In this document: positions 7,250-14,848 of the stretch, piece after piece
Layout: every line of letters starts with the position of its first letter
Numbering within the stretch: position 1 is the stretch's first letter
DNA from: Anaeroplasmataceae bacterium
Lineage (GTDB): Bacteria; Bacillota_I; Bacilli_A; Acholeplasmatales; Anaeroplasmataceae
Reading direction: 5' to 3'
Assembly (NCBI GenBank): GCA_020025015.1
Contig: JAHHSV010000009.1
Coordinates: forward strand, 1-47,246
DNA: 47,246 nucleotides
Notes under the pieces: generated by a model
The model's input: only the letters and a program-made list of their open reading frames with translations
Databases searched by the model: none
What the model was told of the DNA's origin: nothing
Made by a program: the position numbers and the translations under genes

Positions 7250-8653
7250 TTAGACAAGAGCTTCTTCTTTAAGCTTTCTTTCTCTCTTGTTAATTTCCTT
7301 AAAGAAAATGAAAGCGAAGATCACAGCTGTTAAGAAAGCAATCGCATCACTAATTGGAGCTGCCACTAAGATACCATTAATGCCCATGCTAAGTGGTAAA
7401 AGTAAAATTAATGGTAAGAAGCAAACAATATCTCTTACAACTGAGGTTACTAAAGCAAATAGTGGCTTACCTACAGCCTGGAAGAATATTGCATTGATTT
7501 TTATTACTGATGTACAAACTACTAGCATCAAATAAACTCTAAAGGTTAATCTAGCAAACTCCCAATAATCATCAGGATTAGGAATATTAGTCGGATTACC
7601 AAATAGCTTAATTACAAAGTCTGGGGCAAGCTGGAAAATCAAGGTAAATACCAAGGATACACCAATTGCTAAATATAGCATATACTGATAAATTAGCTTC
7701 AAGCGATGATAATTCTTAGCCCCCATATTATAGCTAATAATTGGCTGACAGCCTAAAACTATACCAACAACCAAATTGATTAAAATTGCATAAACCTTAC
7801 CGGTTATACCAAAGATGGCAACTGGTATATCAGCCCCATAAATAGCTTCCATACCATATTTTCTTAATAACGAATTCGTTGTAACTGTAACTATTAATAA
7901 AGTAATTTGCGTAATTAGGGTTGAAAAGCCTAATTTAAAGCTTATAAATAATTCATGAAAATCAATTTTAAAGCTATTTAAATGTAGCTTAAAGGTCTTA
8001 GTATGACAAAAATAAATAATGGTTATGATTGTTGAAGCAACCTGACCAATGCCTGTAGCCAAGGCCGCGCCAGTCATACCCATATCTAATGAAAAAATGA
8101 AAATCGGGTCTAAAATTATATTTACTATCGCACCAGATAGCATTGTTAGCATAGAAATTAATGGACTACCATCAGCGCTGATTACGGTTGATAGCATGTT
8201 AGTAAACATAAAGGTTGGTAAAAATATTAAAATCCAATTTAAATATTCCATCGCATAATCAATATTTTGATCAGAGGCACCAAATAGCATTAAGACCTCT
8301 TTTTGTAGTGGGAATAATATAATCATCAAAATTACACTAATAATTAAGGTAGCACTAATTGCTGTTCCTACTGATTTATGGGCATGCTGCTGATCATTTT
8401 TACCCTGACAAATATTTAAATTTGTTGAGGTACCATTACCAATACACCAAGCAAAGCCTTGAGATAAAATTAGAACCGGAAAGACAACACCTGTTGCGGC
8501 ATTTCCAAGGGTACTTAAGCTACTGTTACCAATAAATATTTGGTCAACTGTATTATAAATTGCACTTATCAAAAGGGATAAGATGCATGGCAAAGAGTAT
8601 CTTAGCATTAGCTTAAATATACTAGCTTCGCCTAAATTATTTTTATTTTCCAT
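7250..8653 (-). CDS. MATE-family efflux transporter
   Basis: A 467-residue integral membrane protein with 12 predicted helices in two six-helix halves, as in MATE (multi antimicrobial extrusion) Na+/H+-coupled exporters. Family marks: the opening PCILSLLISAIYNTVDQIFIG, the TGIGQVASTIITI loop helix, LGCQPIISYNMGAKNY at the start of the second half, and FFQAVGKPLFALVTSVVRDI late in the protein. Length fits the family. These exporters remove cationic drugs, dyes or metabolites. The start is ATG 8653 behind GGAGGATTT. It diverges from the CooC-like operon across a shared intergenic region of about 310 nt. A TATAAT lies about 35 nt upstream, with only a poor -35. The substrate is unknown. Confidence 0.92.
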   Translation of the reverse strand: MENKNNLGEASIFKLMLRYSLPCILSLLISAIYNTVDQIFIGNSSLSTLGNAATGVVFPVLILSQGFAWCIGNGTSTNLNICQGKNDQQHAHKSVGTAISATLIISVILMIILFPLQKEVLMLFGASDQNIDYAMEYLNWILIFLPTFMFTNMLSTVISADGSPLISMLTMLSGAIVNIILDPIFIFSLDMGMTGAALATGIGQVASTIITIIYFCHTKTFKLHLNSFKIDFHELFISFKLGFSTLITQITLLIVTVTTNSLLRKYGMEAIYGADIPVAIFGITGKVYAILINLVVGIVLGCQPIISYNMGAKNYHRLKLIYQYMLYLAIGVSLVFTLIFQLAPDFVIKLFGNPTNIPNPDDYWEFARLTFRVYLMLVVCTSVIKINAIFFQAVGKPLFALVTSVVRDIVCFLPLILLLPLSMGINGILVAAPISDAIAFLTAVIFAFIFFKEINKRERKLKEEALV

Positions 8654-8857
8654 ATAAATCCTCCTTCTTCTTTTTTGGAGTCTTTATTATACTTGAAAGC
8701 TACCTGAAAAAGTCTCGCTTGATTTTAGCATAATTTCTAAGCCTTGTAAAGATTTTTAATATTTTGTAGAGAGAAAAAGTATTACTTTTTAATAATAAAT
8801 TATTAAAAGAATTTTTACTAGAAAACATATGTAACCCCTCCTATTAAGCTATAAATA

Positions 8858-8876
8858 TTGTCAGTCTAATTGACAA
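8858..8876 (+). promoter_or_regulatory. Operator-like inverted repeat over the -35 box
   Basis: TTGTCA and TGACAA (8858-8863 and 8871-8876) separated by 7 nt form an inverted repeat that includes the -35 hexamer of the reductase operon. A dimeric repressor could bind here; the regulator is not identified. Confidence 0.4.
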
Positions 8877-8898
8877 AAGGGCTTTTATTTTCTATAAT
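8870..8898 (+). promoter_or_regulatory. Consensus promoter of the CooC/HgdAB/HgdC-like operon
   Basis: Perfect TTGACA (8870-8875) and TATAAT (8893-8898) separated by 17 nt, a full sigma-A consensus. The leader to the first start codon is about 60 nt. Confidence 0.9.
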
Positions 8899-8963
8899 TA
8901 AAACGCACTAATTAATACTTAATTAGCCATTTTATTTTTAGAAAATTTATGGGGGTGGATTTT

Positions 8964-9722
8964 ATGAATTCTACAATTATTGCTTTAGCAGGTAAGGGTG
9001 GTGTTGGTAAAACTAGTATTAGCGCCATGATTGTTAAGATCCTTGCACAAAAATATCCTGATAAACGTGTTTTAGCTATCGATGCTGACCCAGCTATTGG
9101 TTTAGCAACAGCTCTAGGAGTAGAGCCTAAAATGACGCTTGATGATATTCGTACTGACATTATCAATCACGTTGAAAATGGTGATACAAAAACAGCGATG
9201 GAGCTTGTTTCAGAATCACGCTATAAAATCTTTGAGGCTATTGTTGAAAAGGATGGTTTTGCTTTTTTAGCTATCGGTAGACCTGAATCTCAGGGCTGCT
9301 ACTGCCGTATTAATCAATATTTAAAGAGTGTTATCGAAATGGTTAGTAGTCAATTCGATTATGTTGTAATTGATGGTGAGGCTGGTATTGAGCAAATTAA
9401 CCGTCGTGTAATGGAAAAGGTTACACATCTTCTTTTAGTTTCTGACGCTAGCCGTAAGGGTATTGAGGTTATTAAAACAATCGATGATGTTGCTGATGAA
9501 ACAGTTAATGCGGACCGTGTTGGTTGCATTTTAAATCGTATTGAAGATCCAAGCTTAGTTGAAAATGTAAAGCTAGGACGTATTGAATTATTAGGTGTTA
9601 TTCCTAGTGATAAAAACATTTTAAGCTACGATGCTCAAGCTAAAAACTTTATGGGCTTACCTGAAAACACTGTAGCACTTGAGGGTGTAACTAAAGCCTT
9701 AGAAAAATTTGACATTATTTAA
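8964..9722 (+). CDS. CooC-like MinD/ParA-family ATPase
   Basis: A 252-residue P-loop ATPase of the SIMIBI class. Residues 1-25 hold the deviant Walker A (AGKGGVGKTS), followed by the A' region AIDADPAIGLATALG and a switch region DYVVIDGEAGIEQINRR. The motif GRPESQGCYCRIN is the hallmark that points to CooC, the ATPase that inserts nickel into carbon monoxide dehydrogenase; the CxC there probably bridges a dimer and binds a metal. It heads the six-gene operon. The likely job is maturation or metal loading of the Fe-S subunits behind it (inference). I start it at ATG 8964 behind GGGGGTGG; the upstream ATG 8949 overlaps that ribosome binding site. The gap to the next gene is 17 nt. Confidence 0.85.
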   Translation: MNSTIIALAGKGGVGKTSISAMIVKILAQKYPDKRVLAIDADPAIGLATALGVEPKMTLDDIRTDIINHVENGDTKTAMELVSESRYKIFEAIVEKDGFAFLAIGRPESQGCYCRINQYLKSVIEMVSSQFDYVVIDGEAGIEQINRRVMEKVTHLLLVSDASRKGIEVIKTIDDVADETVNADRVGCILNRIEDPSLVENVKLGRIELLGVIPSDKNILSYDAQAKNFMGLPENTVALEGVTKALEKFDII

Positions 9723-9739
9723 TAATTAGAGGAGTAAAT

Positions 9740-10951
9740 ATGAAGGACTTAAAACACATGATCTTCTTCGAGAGCTTATTAGACGATGCGCATAATAAGC
9801 TAGTTAGAGAAGCAAGAGAAAATGGTAAGCATTGTATTGGCTATACCTGCTTCCATGTGCCTGAGGTTTTAATGAATCTAGGCGATTGCTTTTCTGCAAG
9901 ACTAAGAGCACCTCACACTGGCTCTACTGATATAGCCACTTACTATATGGCTAACAGTGCTTGTGAGTTTTCTCGTGCTCTACTAGAGCGTGCTCTTGAA
10001 GGAAACTATAAATTCCTAGATGCACTATGCGGGGTTGACGTTTGTGAACCTATGAATAGATGCATGGAAAATATTGAGCTATTAAAACTACATGATGAAT
10101 CAAATAAAAACTTCTTCCGCTGCTACCTAGATATTCCTTATTCTGATGATGAGGATTGTGTAGAGCATGTAAAGGAACAAATTACTCGTAAGGTTTTAGA
10201 GCCACTACACAATAACTATGGTGTAGATATTAGTGATAAAGCTATAAGAGAAGCTGTAAAAAAATACAATGAGGTATGTAATATAATTCAAGAAATGGGC
10301 GAAATGCGTAAGGCAGATAATCCAGTTATCACTGGTAGTGAATTCCACAAGATTGTCTTAACTACCTTCGTTTGTCCTAAAGATTTAATCTTACCTTACT
10401 TAAGAGAAACACTAGAGGAATTAAAAACTCGTGAACCAGATTCAAAGCCTTGGTTTAAAACTCGTGTTGTCGTTGTTGGTAGTGAAATCGATGACCCAAG
10501 CTTAATCGAGCTAATTGAGGAATCAGGAGCTATGGTTGTTGCTGATAGATTCTGCTATGGTTCTATTCCTGGTCGTAACCCAATTGTTTTAAACGATGAT
10601 GAGGATGCTTTAACTCAAATTTGTCGCCAAAACTTAGTTGAAACTGAATGTCCACGTCATAGTGCATATCATAAGGTTCAATATAGACATGATCACGTAG
10701 CCCAATTAGTTAAGGACTATAAGGCTGATGGTGTAATTTATGAGCAAATGAAATTCTGTACCTACTGGTCATTTGAGCGTGTCTTAGTTTCACAAATAAT
10801 GCCTGAAGAATATGGTATTACCTGTTTATCTATTGATAGACCATATGAATCAGCTCGTTCTGGTCAATTAAAAACTCGTGTTCAAGCCTTTGTTGAACGT
10901 CTAGAAATCAAAAAGATTAAGGAAGAACGTAGAAAAAGGGAGGCTAAATAA
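9740..10951 (+). CDS. HgdB/BcrC-like 2-hydroxyacyl-CoA dehydratase superfamily subunit
   Basis: A 403-residue cytoplasmic Fe-S protein of the superfamily that includes 2-hydroxyglutaryl-CoA dehydratase HgdA/HgdB, benzoyl-CoA reductase BcrB/BcrC and double-cubane cluster proteins. The opening GKHCIGYTCFHVPEVLMNLG matches the family's first block, and EQMKFCTYWSFE the late Cys block; Cys32, 37, 50, 75, 97, 102 and 108 crowd the N-terminal half. The C-terminal block DRPYESARSGQLKTRVQAFVE is also typical. Members accept single electrons at very low potential from an HgdC-type ATPase. It is 2 nt from the next gene and 17 nt from the CooC-like gene. Which ligands bind the cluster, and the substrate, cannot be read here. 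No CoA-binding partner genes are nearby. Confidence 0.85.
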   Translation: MKDLKHMIFFESLLDDAHNKLVREARENGKHCIGYTCFHVPEVLMNLGDCFSARLRAPHTGSTDIATYYMANSACEFSRALLERALEGNYKFLDALCGVDVCEPMNRCMENIELLKLHDESNKNFFRCYLDIPYSDDEDCVEHVKEQITRKVLEPLHNNYGVDISDKAIREAVKKYNEVCNIIQEMGEMRKADNPVITGSEFHKIVLTTFVCPKDLILPYLRETLEELKTREPDSKPWFKTRVVVVGSEIDDPSLIELIEESGAMVVADRFCYGSIPGRNPIVLNDDEDALTQICRQNLVETECPRHSAYHKVQYRHDHVAQLVKDYKADGVIYEQMKFCTYWSFERVLVSQIMPEEYGITCLSIDRPYESARSGQLKTRVQAFVERLEIKKIKEERRKREAK

Positions 10952-10953
10952 TT

Positions 10954-12519
10954 ATGTATAATCCTAAAACTAAAAAGGGCTTAGGTAGATATTATGACAA
11001 TAATCATAGAGCCTTCAAGAAAAGAGAATGGAAAGGCTTTAAGGATTCCTTCTATGAATATCACCGTTGGCTAAAGCTTTATGGCTATATGGCCTTTAAA
11101 TTAGGATGTCATCCTATTTTAATGATTAAAGGCTTATTAAGATATCGTTGGATGATTTCTTATTTAACTGCTGCTAATACTATTGATAAGCATACTATTG
11201 GCTTATTTGGTAAGGAATTAAGATATACTCATGAGCAATTCTTCGCTGTCGTTAGAAATTCTATTAATAACGTTGCTTTATTCATTGTTCGTGATAAGAA
11301 TTTAAGACCAAAGAGTAAAAAGGCTGCTAAGCTACGTGAAACAACCGTAATGTTTGATGAAATGATTCCAAAGTTCATTATGGCAGGCTTCCCAACCTTA
11401 CAATGGTTAGATATCGCAATGCTTTCAGTTGGTCTACCTTCTGAAATTGATCAATTAGCTAACCCACATTATATCGATGCGATTGAGCGCTTTGGTTTAG
11501 CTGCGGATATTTGTCCATTCCCTGCTACTGAGGTAGGTGTGGCAATTTGTGATGACTATCCACGTGTTGGTAAAACCTTTATTACTTCTTCTATGCCATG
11601 TGATGGTTCTGTTCAGGAAATAAGCTTCATGGCTAGATTATTTAAGGGTATCCCAATGTTCCAAATTACCCCTCCTCAAAGATTCTTAGAGCCAGAGGTT
11701 CAAACCTATGCGGTTAAGAATTTAAAGAAGGCAATTAAATTTATTGAAGATAACTACAATGTTAAATGGGATTGGGATGCATTCTGGAAGGCATCTGAGA
11801 TGTATAACTATTCTTGTCAATGTATGTTAAATAAATGGGATATCAACTGTACAGATTATCCTCAGGTATGTAATGGTACAATGGCCTTATATCGTGAATA
11901 TGAATTCATGGGCGCTGGCTGCTTAGACCCTTACTTTATGAAGGTTAATAAAAAGGTTGATGCGATGATGAAAAAGGGCTATGAGTACGATAAGGCTCAT
12001 AACATTAAAACCTATAAGCATCGTGCAATCGTTTGGGCATGTCCTGCTCACTATTATACTAACTTCACCTTCTGGGCAGATCACTGCTGGGGTGTTAGAA
12101 CTATGGTCGATATGGAATGTATGCTAAGTCACCACTTCATTCACATTGGTGATAAGGAGCAAGCAATGATTGACCTAGCCTTATTATATGAAAAGATGAT
12201 GATGCGTAGCCATACTAATGGTGGTTATGTAAATTCATTAGATGAGTGCTGGAAAATTGCGGAAAAGTTTAATGCTAAAATTGTTATTATGTATGACCAC
12301 GTATCTTGCAAGAACGTAGGTGGCCTACATGGTATGTATGAAGAGGAAGGCCGTAAGCGTGGCTTACACGTAATGTGGATTCCACATGACTTAATGGATG
12401 CTCGTACAGTTTCACGTCGTGAAATGCGTGAGGCATTTAACAAATATATGGCTAACTGCTATCGTGAAGAACCTCAAGACCCAACTCTTGTAGATTATGA
12501 AGATATACTAGCTTGGTAA
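10954..12519 (+). CDS. HgdA/BcrB-like dehydratase/reductase superfamily subunit
   Basis: A 521-residue partner subunit of the same superfamily, longer than usual (HgdA-type subunits are about 430-480) owing to a basic N-terminal extension (about residues 1-90). Blocks include DICPFPATEVGVAICDDYPR, TSSMPCDGSVQE, a mid region rich in Trp and Cys (YSCQCMLNKWDINCTDYPQVC), WACPAHYYTNFTFWADHCWG and a late MYDHVSCKNVGG block. The many Cys suggest an Fe-S cluster here as well. It probably forms a heterodimer with the preceding protein, since the genes are 2 nt apart and the start follows AGGGAGGC in that gene's end. Substrate unknown. Assignment to the superfamily is by domain pattern and operon context and is less certain than for the preceding subunit. 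Confidence 0.75.
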   Translation: MYNPKTKKGLGRYYDNNHRAFKKREWKGFKDSFYEYHRWLKLYGYMAFKLGCHPILMIKGLLRYRWMISYLTAANTIDKHTIGLFGKELRYTHEQFFAVVRNSINNVALFIVRDKNLRPKSKKAAKLRETTVMFDEMIPKFIMAGFPTLQWLDIAMLSVGLPSEIDQLANPHYIDAIERFGLAADICPFPATEVGVAICDDYPRVGKTFITSSMPCDGSVQEISFMARLFKGIPMFQITPPQRFLEPEVQTYAVKNLKKAIKFIEDNYNVKWDWDAFWKASEMYNYSCQCMLNKWDINCTDYPQVCNGTMALYREYEFMGAGCLDPYFMKVNKKVDAMMKKGYEYDKAHNIKTYKHRAIVWACPAHYYTNFTFWADHCWGVRTMVDMECMLSHHFIHIGDKEQAMIDLALLYEKMMMRSHTNGGYVNSLDECWKIAEKFNAKIVIMYDHVSCKNVGGLHGMYEEEGRKRGLHVMWIPHDLMDARTVSRREMREAFNKYMANCYREEPQDPTLVDYEDILAW

Positions 12520-12532
12520 GGAGATAAGGAAA

Positions 12533-13321
12533 ATGAAATATTTTGGTGGATGCGACGTTGGTTCAACTTATACTAAATGTGTAATTATTGATGAATCTGG
12601 TAAAATGGTCGCAAATACAACTATTCGTAGTAAAATTAATGCAGAACAAAGCGCTAAGGAAGCTTTAGAAAAGACAATTGCCCAGGTTGAGGGCTTAAAA
12701 TCAATTGATGATTTAGCTTACCTAATTGGTACAGGCTATGGTCGTAACAAGGTACCTCAAGCAGCAGAAAACATCTCTGAGATTTCTTGCCATGCTATGG
12801 GTGTTCATGTTACAAACCCTGAGGTAAAGGCTATTATTGATATCGGCGGACAGGATGTTAAGGGTATTTCTGTTGATGAGGATGGTACAGTTAGAGATTT
12901 CGCAATGAATGATAAGTGTGCTGCTGGTACTGGTCGTTTCTTTGAGGCTATGGCTCATGCCTTTGAATTATCATTAGATGATTTCTCAAAGCTATCATTA
13001 ACAGCTAAAAACGTAATTCCAATTACTGCTCAATGTACAGTATTTGCTGAATCAGAGGTTATTACCCTAGTAGGTGAAGGTAAGCCACGTGATGAAATCG
13101 CAGCTGGTATTCAACAAGCAGTTGCTAAGCGTTGCTTCGTAATGGCTAAAAAGGCTGGTGCTAAGGACCAAATCACTTTAACAGGTGGTTGTGCTAAGAA
13201 CCTAGGCTTAAAGAAGGCTATTGAGAATGTATTAAGAATTAAGGTAGTAGATTTAGCTATTGATCCTCAATTAATGGGAGCCTTAGGTGCTGCTGAATAC
13301 GCTAGACAAAAAGGATTATAA
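12533..13321 (+). CDS. HgdC/BcrAD-type ATPase activator (archerase) with Fe-S cluster site
   Basis: A 262-residue ASKHA-fold ATPase. Phosphate-binding loops are DVGSTYTK (residues 8-15) and DIGGQDVK (103-110); the C-terminal adenosine block is TGGCAKN, and PQLMGALGAAEYA closes the protein. Cys129 in NDKCAAGTGRF and Cys168 in QCTVFAESEV are the two Cys that, in the homodimer, hold a single [4Fe-4S] cluster between subunits. Known members (HgdC, BcrA/D, DCCP-R) use ATP hydrolysis to push an electron at very low potential to the partner dehydratase or reductase. Length and motifs are complete. It is preceded by GGAGATAAGG and lies 13 nt past the larger subunit. Confidence 0.93.
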   Translation: MKYFGGCDVGSTYTKCVIIDESGKMVANTTIRSKINAEQSAKEALEKTIAQVEGLKSIDDLAYLIGTGYGRNKVPQAAENISEISCHAMGVHVTNPEVKAIIDIGGQDVKGISVDEDGTVRDFAMNDKCAAGTGRFFEAMAHAFELSLDDFSKLSLTAKNVIPITAQCTVFAESEVITLVGEGKPRDEIAAGIQQAVAKRCFVMAKKAGAKDQITLTGGCAKNLGLKKAIENVLRIKVVDLAIDPQLMGALGAAEYARQKGL

Positions 13322-13333
13322 GGAGGCTAAACC

Positions 13334-13498
13334 ATGGCTTGGTATTGGATTTTATTAATTGTTTTAGGATCATTAGTAGGCTTATATTTATTAGGCTTCT
13401 TATTCTTCATCACAAATGGTGATGGACATATGATTGAAAAAATATACAACATGCTTTTAAAATATCATGACAAACATAAGCGAGAAGAAAAGATTTAA
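13334..13498 (+). CDS. 54-residue single-span membrane peptide of the operon
   Basis: ATG 13334 is preceded by AAGGAGGC and the frame ends with TAA at 13498, 2 nt before the next start. Residues 3-27 are a hydrophobic helix (WYWILLIVLGSLVGLYLLGF), followed by a short charged cytoplasmic or external tail (HMIEKIYNMLLKYHDKHKREEKI). It has no Cys. A membrane tether or a small partner that recruits the complex to an electron donor is possible; I do not recognise the family. It is fully embedded in the operon, which argues for a real gene. Confidence 0.7.
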   Translation: MAWYWILLIVLGSLVGLYLLGFLFFITNGDGHMIEKIYNMLLKYHDKHKREEKI

Positions 13499-13500
13499 TT

Positions 13501-14286
13501 ATGATTGTATATGATGAATTAATTAAAACAACATTAACCGTTTTAGAGGGCTATGAGCAAAAGCATCTAAAGGTTAATCCTGATGTAAAATGGAATTTAT
13601 TAAAGGCTAATGAATATCTAATGGGTAAAGAGGTTGCCTTTGAGCTTGGCGAACGCTTTAAACCATGTACTACCTATAACCTAGCAACAGGGGATGAAAA
13701 TTTAATAGGTAATGATGACATTATCCTAATTGGTAAGGATTTACCAGAATTAAAGGAAAATACAAACTTTACAAGAATTGCTCTATTTAATATTGATGAT
13801 GAAAAGGATCAAAACAGAACCTATTTAGCTATTAAAAAGCTTGACTATGAGCGTTATAAAATCATTCCTGAGGGCTATATGATTTTATCATCAAGCTTTG
13901 AACAAAAGGAAAATATCAGAGTTAGTAAAAAAGCCATTAAAAACGGCTTAAACTTTGAAATTCTTGGCAATATCTATATTAATCACTATAAGCAAATGGA
14001 AGGTGTAAATAACGTTAAAATTATCTTCATAACTGGTGATTATCCAATGATTCCTGCTTTATGTGACTTAGCTAAAAAGACTAATGAAATTACAGAAACA
14101 TTTGATCACGTACTTAAAAATGTAATTCTTGATTGTGAGGTTTGTCCATTAAAGACAATTTGTAATGATATAGAGGCCTTACGTGAGGAACACTTCAAAA
14201 AGCTCGAGGAACAAAAAGCTAAAGAGGAAGAGAAAAAAGCTCTTCTAAAGGCACAAAAAAAGCAAGGTTGGAAAAGAAGCAAATAA
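13501..14286 (+). CDS. Acetyl-CoA synthase beta (AcsB/CdhC) middle-domain-like protein with Cys motif
   Basis: A 261-residue soluble protein. From memory of acetyl-CoA synthase, residues about 30-180 resemble its central domain: GKEVAFELGER aligns with the GNRTPAFELVR block, IGKDLPEL with IGPDIDQI, and SKKAIKNGLNFEILGNIYI with SKDAVAKGFRFKNYGEILV, ending in IIFITGD versus TIFTDE. The catalytic A-cluster domain and the N-terminal domain are absent. A C-x2-C-x5-C motif (Cys212, 215, 221) follows, then a highly charged Glu/Lys helix (about 225-261). The homology is by eye and not certain. It is the last gene of the operon, and its stop codon lies in the loop of the terminator. The role may be electron or metal handling (inference). 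Confidence 0.6.
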   Translation: MIVYDELIKTTLTVLEGYEQKHLKVNPDVKWNLLKANEYLMGKEVAFELGERFKPCTTYNLATGDENLIGNDDIILIGKDLPELKENTNFTRIALFNIDDEKDQNRTYLAIKKLDYERYKIIPEGYMILSSSFEQKENIRVSKKAIKNGLNFEILGNIYINHYKQMEGVNNVKIIFITGDYPMIPALCDLAKKTNEITETFDHVLKNVILDCEVCPLKTICNDIEALREEHFKKLEEQKAKEEEKKALLKAQKKQGWKRSK

Positions 14287-14300
14287 TTGCTTCTTTTTTA
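14275..14300 (+). terminator. Operon terminator overlapping the last stop codon
   Basis: Stem AGAAGCAA / TTGCTTCT (14275-14282 / 14287-14294), loop containing the TAA stop, then TTTTTT. It closes the six-gene operon and separates it from the next gene. Confidence 0.9.
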
Positions 14301-14334
14301 ATACCTTCTTCTTCTAATTATTAAAGGTGAAATT

Positions 14335-14805
14335 ATGATTGAGATAAAAAGAAACCCTAATGGCGATTCAAGAACAGGTAATCTAAAGGTTACTAAGGAT
14401 GAATTCCATGAGGCTAATTTAATGCATATTGCTGATGTTAATAGAATTACAGCATTTCTTGCCAATAAGCTTCTAGAGGGCGCTAAAAGGCACGATTACA
14501 CGAAGCTTAGCAATGAGGATCTCTTCTATAAAAATTATCGTGAGGCCTTATTAAACCAAAAGGATTTTCGCGAAAATGATTTTTATAAGCTTCATGTAAG
14601 TACCGAAAGGCATCACCCTAATGAAAGTCTAAAGGAAGACTTTAATCTTTTAGATTTACTAGAGATGATCTCAGACGTTATGGCAGCAAGCCTAGCAAGA
14701 ACTGGTAAAATGCCTGATGAGGTAAAGCTTAAGGAAGGAATATTAGAGCTTGCCTTTAAAAATACAGTTAAGCTCATTAAAGAAAATCTTGAATTAAAGG
14801 ACTAA
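14335..14805 (+). CDS. Small HD-like/phage-related hypothetical protein
   Basis: A 156-residue soluble protein, helix-rich. The His/Asp arrangement (RHDYTKL near residues 52-58, ERHHPNE near 90-97, MISDVMAASLAR near 111-122) resembles a metal-binding HD-type site, and it recalls small phage-associated families such as DUF5662; the match is weak and I would not assign activity. The start at 14335 follows AAAGGTGAAATT. It stands alone between the operon terminator and a bidirectional terminator. No signal peptide. Confidence 0.55.
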   Translation: MIEIKRNPNGDSRTGNLKVTKDEFHEANLMHIADVNRITAFLANKLLEGAKRHDYTKLSNEDLFYKNYREALLNQKDFRENDFYKLHVSTERHHPNESLKEDFNLLDLLEMISDVMAASLARTGKMPDEVKLKEGILELAFKNTVKLIKENLELKD

Positions 14806-14810
14806 TTAAA

Positions 14811-14848
14811 AAGCATTCTAGAAATTAATCTAGAATGCTTATTTTTTT
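14811..14848. terminator. Bidirectional terminator
   Basis: A 12-bp perfect stem (AAGCATTCTAGA / TCTAGAATGCTT; 14811-14822 / 14829-14840) with T7 on the plus strand and T5 on the minus strand, between convergent genes. Confidence 0.92.

Noticed and set aside
8964..13321. Classical 2-hydroxyglutaryl-CoA dehydratase of glutamate fermentation
   Set aside because: No CoA-transferase, hydroxyglutarate dehydrogenase or decarboxylase genes are near, and a CooC-like ATPase and AcsB-like protein share the operon. The superfamily is kept but not the pathway.
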